The notes under the pieces: generated by a model
Databases searched by the model: none
What the model was told of the DNA's origin: nothing
The model's input: only the letters and a program-made list of their open reading frames with translations
DNA from: Xaviernesmea oryzae
Lineage (GTDB): Bacteria > Pseudomonadota > Alphaproteobacteria > Rhizobiales > Rhizobiaceae
DNA: 64,000 nt
NCBI RefSeq assembly: GCF_900177415.1
Contig: NZ_FXAF01000008.1
Span: forward strand, 372,001 to 436,000
Reading direction: 5' to 3'
In this document: in pieces, positions 60,419-64,000 of the stretch
Position numbering within the stretch: position 1 is the stretch's first letter
Layout: every line of letters starts with the position of its first letter
Translations under genes and position numbers: made by a program

Positions 60419-61230
60419 CAGTCTTGGTGACCGGTGCGACAGGGCTCGTCGGAGCCCGTCTTCTTCCGCGCCTTGTGGAAGCGGGGGTGAATTGCCGCGC
60501 GCTGATGCGCGGCGGCAAAGAGGGACCCGCCGGCGTGAGTGCGGTGGAGGCGGACCTTCTCGATCCGGCTTCGCTCATGCGGGCGGTGGAAGGCGTATCG
60601 GCGATCATCCATCTCGCCGCGGTTTTCCGAACACCCGATACCGACCTGATCTGGAAGAGCAATTTCGAAGGCACACGCAACCTCATCGCCGCAGTGAAGG
60701 CGCGTTCGCCCGAGGCGCGTTTTATCCTGGCGAGCACGTCCAACGTCTATGACGCCGACAGCTCCCACCCTGGCCGCGAGAGTGACACAGCCAACCCGCA
60801 ACAGGCATATCCAGCCAGCAAACTCGCTGCCGAGAACGCGCTGCGCGAAAGCGGGCTGAACTGGTCGATCCAACGGTTCGGCTTCGTCTATGGCGACAAG
60901 GACGGACATCTCGAGGAATTGCCCCGACTGGTCGCCAATTTCAAAATGCATCCCGCCCAGAGGATGAGCATGGTTCATCACCGCGACATCGCCACTGCCA
61001 TGAATATGGCCCTGACCGGCGCGATGGACGGACGCATCGTCAACATCGCCGATGAGGCACCCACCTCGATCTATGAGCTTGTCGAATTGGTTGGGGGAAC
61101 GATGGATCCGTCCTCCGCGCCGCTTGAGAATCCATGGCGTCTGCACATGGATGTCTCGCTTGCTCGCAGCCTCGGGTTCCAACCGGTCGTGCGGACCGTT
61201 TATCAGGCCAAGCGTGAAAACCTGATGTGA
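60415..61230 (+). CDS. NAD(P)-dependent epimerase/dehydratase (extended SDR)
   Basis: 271 residues. The N-terminal Rossmann loop is VTGATGLVGARLLPRL, and the catalytic tyrosine/lysine motif is YPASKLAAENAL (near residue 137). SSTSNVYD-type serine/tyrosine positions are present as LASTSNVYDAD. It is a nucleotide-sugar or terpenoid-type oxidoreductase of unknown substrate, co-translated with a MarR regulator, which suggests response to a phenolic or toxic compound. Confidence 0.85.
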   Translation: MTVLVTGATGLVGARLLPRLVEAGVNCRALMRGGKEGPAGVSAVEADLLDPASLMRAVEGVSAIIHLAAVFRTPDTDLIWKSNFEGTRNLIAAVKARSPEARFILASTSNVYDADSSHPGRESDTANPQQAYPASKLAAENALRESGLNWSIQRFGFVYGDKDGHLEELPRLVANFKMHPAQRMSMVHHRDIATAMNMALTGAMDGRIVNIADEAPTSIYELVELVGGTMDPSSAPLENPWRLHMDVSLARSLGFQPVVRTVYQAKRENLM

Positions 61231-61269
61231 TATCCACCACCGGCGGGAGCGACCTTCGAAAGGCGCGTT

Positions 61270-62319
61270 CTACGCCGTACGAACCGTGCGGCTGGCATAT
61301 TCGCTATACAATCGCTGCTGGTTCAGCGCGTCACGCTTCGGCGCAACGCCAAACATCCGGCAGTATTCCCGACTGAATTGCGAGGCGCTTTCATACCCGA
61401 CCTGGTAGGCAGCCTCCGCTACGCTTGCAGCCTGGGCGACCATCAACCGCCGCGCTTCCAGAAGGCGCAGCTGTTTCTGGAACTGGAGCGGCGTCATCGA
61501 GGTGAGCGCCTTGAAGTGCTGATGGAACGACGACGGGCTCATTCGCGCGACCTCCGCCAAATGCTCCACATGCAGCGTCTGGGCGAAGTTCGTGTGCAGC
61601 ATGGAGATGGCTTTCACGACCCGCTCGATATTCGATTCGGGTAACGCCAGCCTATAGAGCTCGCCTCCGTGCGGGCTGTTCAGAAGCCAGAAGCAGATCT
61701 CGCGCATGATGGAGGGATGGAGGACCGGGATCGCCTTCGGCGTCTCGGACATCCTGACGAGACGCTGGATGCAATCCGCCAGAGGTTCATCGACCTGACT
61801 CACGAACATGCAGGGACCAGGGCTGGCAGGCGGAACAGGCGGCTCATCCAACTGTTCCACTACGTCGCGCATCACCGTCACGTCGAGATCTATGGTGACG
61901 CCGATATAGGGCGCGTCGGGGCTCGCCTCGACGATCCGCCCGCTGGCGGGCAGCTCCACGCTGACGACCAGACACTCCATCGCGCCGTAGGACAGCATGT
62001 CGTCACCGACGAGGATCTCTTTTCCTCCCTGGATCACGACGCAAAGCGATGGTTTATAGATCGCCCGCATCGGCATCATCATTGCCTGCGAAGAACGGAC
62101 AATGTTGAAGCCTTCGATCATTGTTGGAAACAGGCCCTCGCCGCCACCCTGACCCTCGATATAGGCGGTGACGACCGCAAGAAGCGATGACGACACGGAA
62201 GCTTCTGATTGGTTGCGAGGCCAGCGCGAAACGCAATCCATCTCCGGCAACACATCATCCTTTGCAGGAATAGGCAAGTTTCTTGAGGGTTCGGGCATTC
62301 TGTTCACAGCGTACTCCAT
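61270..62319 (-). CDS. AraC-family transcriptional regulator (AraC_N type)
   Basis: 349 residues. The AraC_N sensor domain covers about residues 65-220 (VVIQGGKEILVGDDMLSYGA). The DNA-binding domain (250-340) has VEHLAEVARMSPSSFHQHFK and VAEAAYQVGYESASQFSREY. It is convergent with the epimerase and divergent from the SDR gene at 62609, its likely target. The ATG at 62298 is an alternative start. Confidence 0.88.
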   Translation of the reverse strand: MEYAVNRMPEPSRNLPIPAKDDVLPEMDCVSRWPRNQSEASVSSSLLAVVTAYIEGQGGGEGLFPTMIEGFNIVRSSQAMMMPMRAIYKPSLCVVIQGGKEILVGDDMLSYGAMECLVVSVELPASGRIVEASPDAPYIGVTIDLDVTVMRDVVEQLDEPPVPPASPGPCMFVSQVDEPLADCIQRLVRMSETPKAIPVLHPSIMREICFWLLNSPHGGELYRLALPESNIERVVKAISMLHTNFAQTLHVEHLAEVARMSPSSFHQHFKALTSMTPLQFQKQLRLLEARRLMVAQAASVAEAAYQVGYESASQFSREYCRMFGVAPKRDALNQQRLYSEYASRTVRTA

Positions 62320-62608
62320 CTAGCTTGAAGGTGCCAAACAAGCGAGGAGTGCGCCGAGCATGACAGAAACCGCCGTACGGTCAATAGATGTTCATCTAGG
62401 TAAATCTCCTCCATTCGAGGAAGCAGGCCAGTCTCAACTGCCCTGACCGGCCCTGCCCTGTGGGTTCAAACCAACGCGTCGATGCTTCCTTCGACAACAT
62501 AGCGGTATTTCCGCCCAAGCGGACAACCGGGCGGTGGCGCACGGCGCTGGACGCCAGCGCAGCCTTGCCGAGCAAGTCTTGCAACAGCCTCAACAGGAGA
62601 TCTTTGAA

Positions 62609-63460
62609 ATGTCCGATACTGGTAGCTCCCGCCGCACGTTCATGGCGCTTGCCGCCGCCGCGCCGGCAGCGCTTGCCCTGACGAGCTCGGCTTCGGCCCA
62701 GACATCCACGACCGGCTCCGGCACCCTGCCCGGCGCCGGTCGGGTCGCCGTCGTTACCGGCTCGTCGCGAGGCATCGGCGCCGCCACCGCCAAGCGTCTG
62801 GCGCGCGACGGCTTTGCCGTAACCGTGAACTATCTCACCAACCGCGATCTGGCCGCTCAGGTCGTGGCCGATATCGAGGCGGCTGGCGGTCGCGCCATCG
62901 TTCGCCAAGCAGACGTCGCTGATCCCGCAGCGGTCAAGGCGCTCTTCGACGTCAATGACGAGGCTTTCGGCGGCGTTGACGTGGTGGTCAACAATGCCGG
63001 AATCATGAATGTCGGCCCTTTTGCTCAAATGACCGACGCCGCGTTCGATCGAATGATGGCCACCAATGTGAAGGGGAGCTTTAACGTGCTGCGCGAAGCG
63101 GCGCAGCGCACGCGTGACGGCGGCCGGATCATCAGCCTCAGTTCGAGCATCATAAAGACGCCGCCTCCGGCTACGGGCGCATATGCTGCTACAAAAGCTG
63201 CCCAGGTGCACTTTTCCAGCGTCCTCGCGAAGGAGCTGGCCGGCCGCAACATCTCTGTCAATTCCATAGCACCCGGCGCGGTCGACACTCAGCTCCTCCG
63301 TCAGCACGGAGAAGACGCTCTCCGAGGAATCCCGGAGCAGACGCCTCTCGGCCGTCTAGGCGTGCCGGAAGACATCGCCAACGTCATCGCCCTTCTTTGC
63401 TCCCAGGACGGCGCCTGGATCGACGGTCAGAATGTATTCGCAAACGGTGGCCTCGGTTAA
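62609..63460 (+). CDS. SDR-family oxidoreductase with twin-arginine-type leader
   Basis: 283 residues from ATG 62609, with AGGAGA eight bases before it. Residues 1-32 look like a Tat leader (SRRTFMALAAAAPAALALTS). The SDR body has VVTGSSRGIGAATAKRLARD, VDVVVNNAG, the serine strand ISLSSS and YAATKAAQVHFSS, then SIAPGAVDTQL. Most SDRs are cytoplasmic because they need NAD(P)H, so a Tat leader is unusual; cofactor-loaded export is the obvious explanation. It is divergent from the AraC gene. Confidence 0.82.
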   Translation: MSDTGSSRRTFMALAAAAPAALALTSSASAQTSTTGSGTLPGAGRVAVVTGSSRGIGAATAKRLARDGFAVTVNYLTNRDLAAQVVADIEAAGGRAIVRQADVADPAAVKALFDVNDEAFGGVDVVVNNAGIMNVGPFAQMTDAAFDRMMATNVKGSFNVLREAAQRTRDGGRIISLSSSIIKTPPPATGAYAATKAAQVHFSSVLAKELAGRNISVNSIAPGAVDTQLLRQHGEDALRGIPEQTPLGRLGVPEDIANVIALLCSQDGAWIDGQNVFANGGLG

Positions 63461-63695
63461 GGGAGAGCAACTGGCTTGCCCGTGCCGCCGAGGCCGACGC
63501 TAAGCGCCATTCCCGTCGGCACGAACTGAAAGGAAATCGGATCGGGGAACCGCCCCTTCGTTCCCGAAGATCCGAAAAGGAGATCGCTGGATACCCCCAT
63601 CAGCTGGCGATCTCCAGGCCACCGAAGACCGAATCCGGCAACTGGGCGCCTTCGGTGGCCTCCATCCCACACCGCAACCAGCAGAGGCTAAACGT

Positions 63696-64000
63696 ATGGA
63701 TTTCGACCCAGTAAGTACACTCATGGCGTGGATCGGCGCCTATGGACTCATAGGTCTCTTCGTCGTGGCGTTGGCAGAACGCTTCATGCCGGTGCTGCCG
63801 TCTTATGGGCTTCTTCTGGCAATCGGCATCGCTGCAGCGGACGGAGCCTGGTCGCTGTCCACCGCTTTGCTTGCGACCATCGCGGGCAGCTTATCCGGGT
63901 GCGCTGCCTGGTTCTACGCAGTCCGGAGGCTGGGCGAGGCCCGCTCGTCGCGCCTTCTCAACAGGTCTGGCCGGCTATTCGGAATGTCCGCCGATCGCAT
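63696..64000 (+). CDS. DedA-family membrane protein (3'-truncated by window edge)
   Basis: 101 residues are visible, from ATG 63696. The hydrophobic start IGAYGLIGLFVVALAERFMP, then VLPSYGLLLAIGIAAADGAW, and the segment LATIAGSLSGCAAWFYAVRR match the N-terminus of DedA/SNARE-associated membrane proteins, which act in lipid flipping and membrane homeostasis. AGAGG lies nine bases upstream. It runs off the right edge, so the rest is unknown. 63461-63695 shows no other gene. Confidence 0.75.
   Translation, partial: MDFDPVSTLMAWIGAYGLIGLFVVALAERFMPVLPSYGLLLAIGIAAADGAWSLSTALLATIAGSLSGCAAWFYAVRRLGEARSSRLLNRSGRLFGMSADR

Noticed and set aside
1..64000. CRISPR array or CRISPR-associated genes
   Set aside because: No regularly spaced repeats with unique spacers and no cas-like protein were seen.
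1..64000. replication origin, repABC genes or rRNA
   Set aside because: No RepA/B/C-like protein, iteron cluster or rRNA-like stretch was found, although the gene content would fit a plasmid.

Overview
The window is GC-rich, gene-dense DNA whose gene content (many ABC uptake systems, each next to a catabolic operon and a LysR, GntR, AraC, TetR, MarR or TrmB-type regulator) suggests an alphaproteobacterium of the Rhizobiales (Rhizobium/Agrobacterium/Shinella-like), probably an accessory replicon or a catabolic island. This placement is inference from gene content. No rRNA, intact tRNA, CRISPR array or replication origin was seen.

Layout. (1) 1-7.2 kb, minus strand: a branched-chain-type ABC transporter (LivH, fused LivM-LivG, binding protein, LivF) in one operon with a GlcD-like FAD oxidase and a DhaK-type kinase that runs off the left edge. 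A repeated CCCGTATTTCGG-like operator lies before livH and again before dhaK. (2) 7.3-8.2 kb: a decayed IS5-family element. (3) 8.2-19.7 kb, minus strand: a peptide-type ABC transporter (DppABCDF), HyuA/HyuB hydantoinase-type genes and a cyclophilin-like protein. The upstream TrmB-like regulator appears to act on an ATTATTC-N7-GAATAAT palindrome found before both itself and the binding-protein gene. (4) 19.7-24 kb: a decay zone with an RraA-like pseudogene cut by an IS6-type remnant, an MFS fragment and a frameshifted secreted hydrolase, around an intact LysR gene and two small genes. (5) 24-34.4 kb: GST/AraC, an M23 peptidase, YqeY-like, HTH and hydrolase genes, then a duplicated module of DUF6683-like secreted proteins with a convergent membrane-anchored propeller-like protein (one copy intact, one broken).

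(6) 35.1-36.4 kb: a DUF1016/PDDEXK nuclease gene split by a single in-frame amber codon. (7) 36.5-42.5 kb: LysR plus a spermidine/putrescine-type ABC transporter and an Asp/Glu-racemase-fold protein lacking both catalytic cysteines. (8) 42.6-49.4 kb, minus strand: a second such transporter with a creatinase-like M24 protein lacking metal ligands, a flavin-reductase-like protein and an AllE-type ureidoglycine aminohydrolase. (9) 50-54 kb: amino-acid-type binding protein and permease (no ATPase), a TIM-barrel isomerase and a GntR regulator. (10) 54.1-64 kb: VapBC, truncated S41 protease and IS21 remnants, SDR/TetR with twin operators, a SAM methyltransferase behind a 47-residue peptide gene, MarR/epimerase, AraC, a Tat-exported SDR and a DedA-like gene cut by the right edge.

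Regions 3, 7 and 8 together look like uptake and hydrolysis systems for cyclic or linear ureido, amide or guanidino compounds (hydantoins, ureides). That is inferred from family membership and synteny. The items most worth following up are the metal-less M24/AllE operon, the cysteine-less racemase homologue, the duplicated DUF6683/propeller module, the peptide-methyltransferase pair, and a dispersed 21-bp element found at six gene borders.
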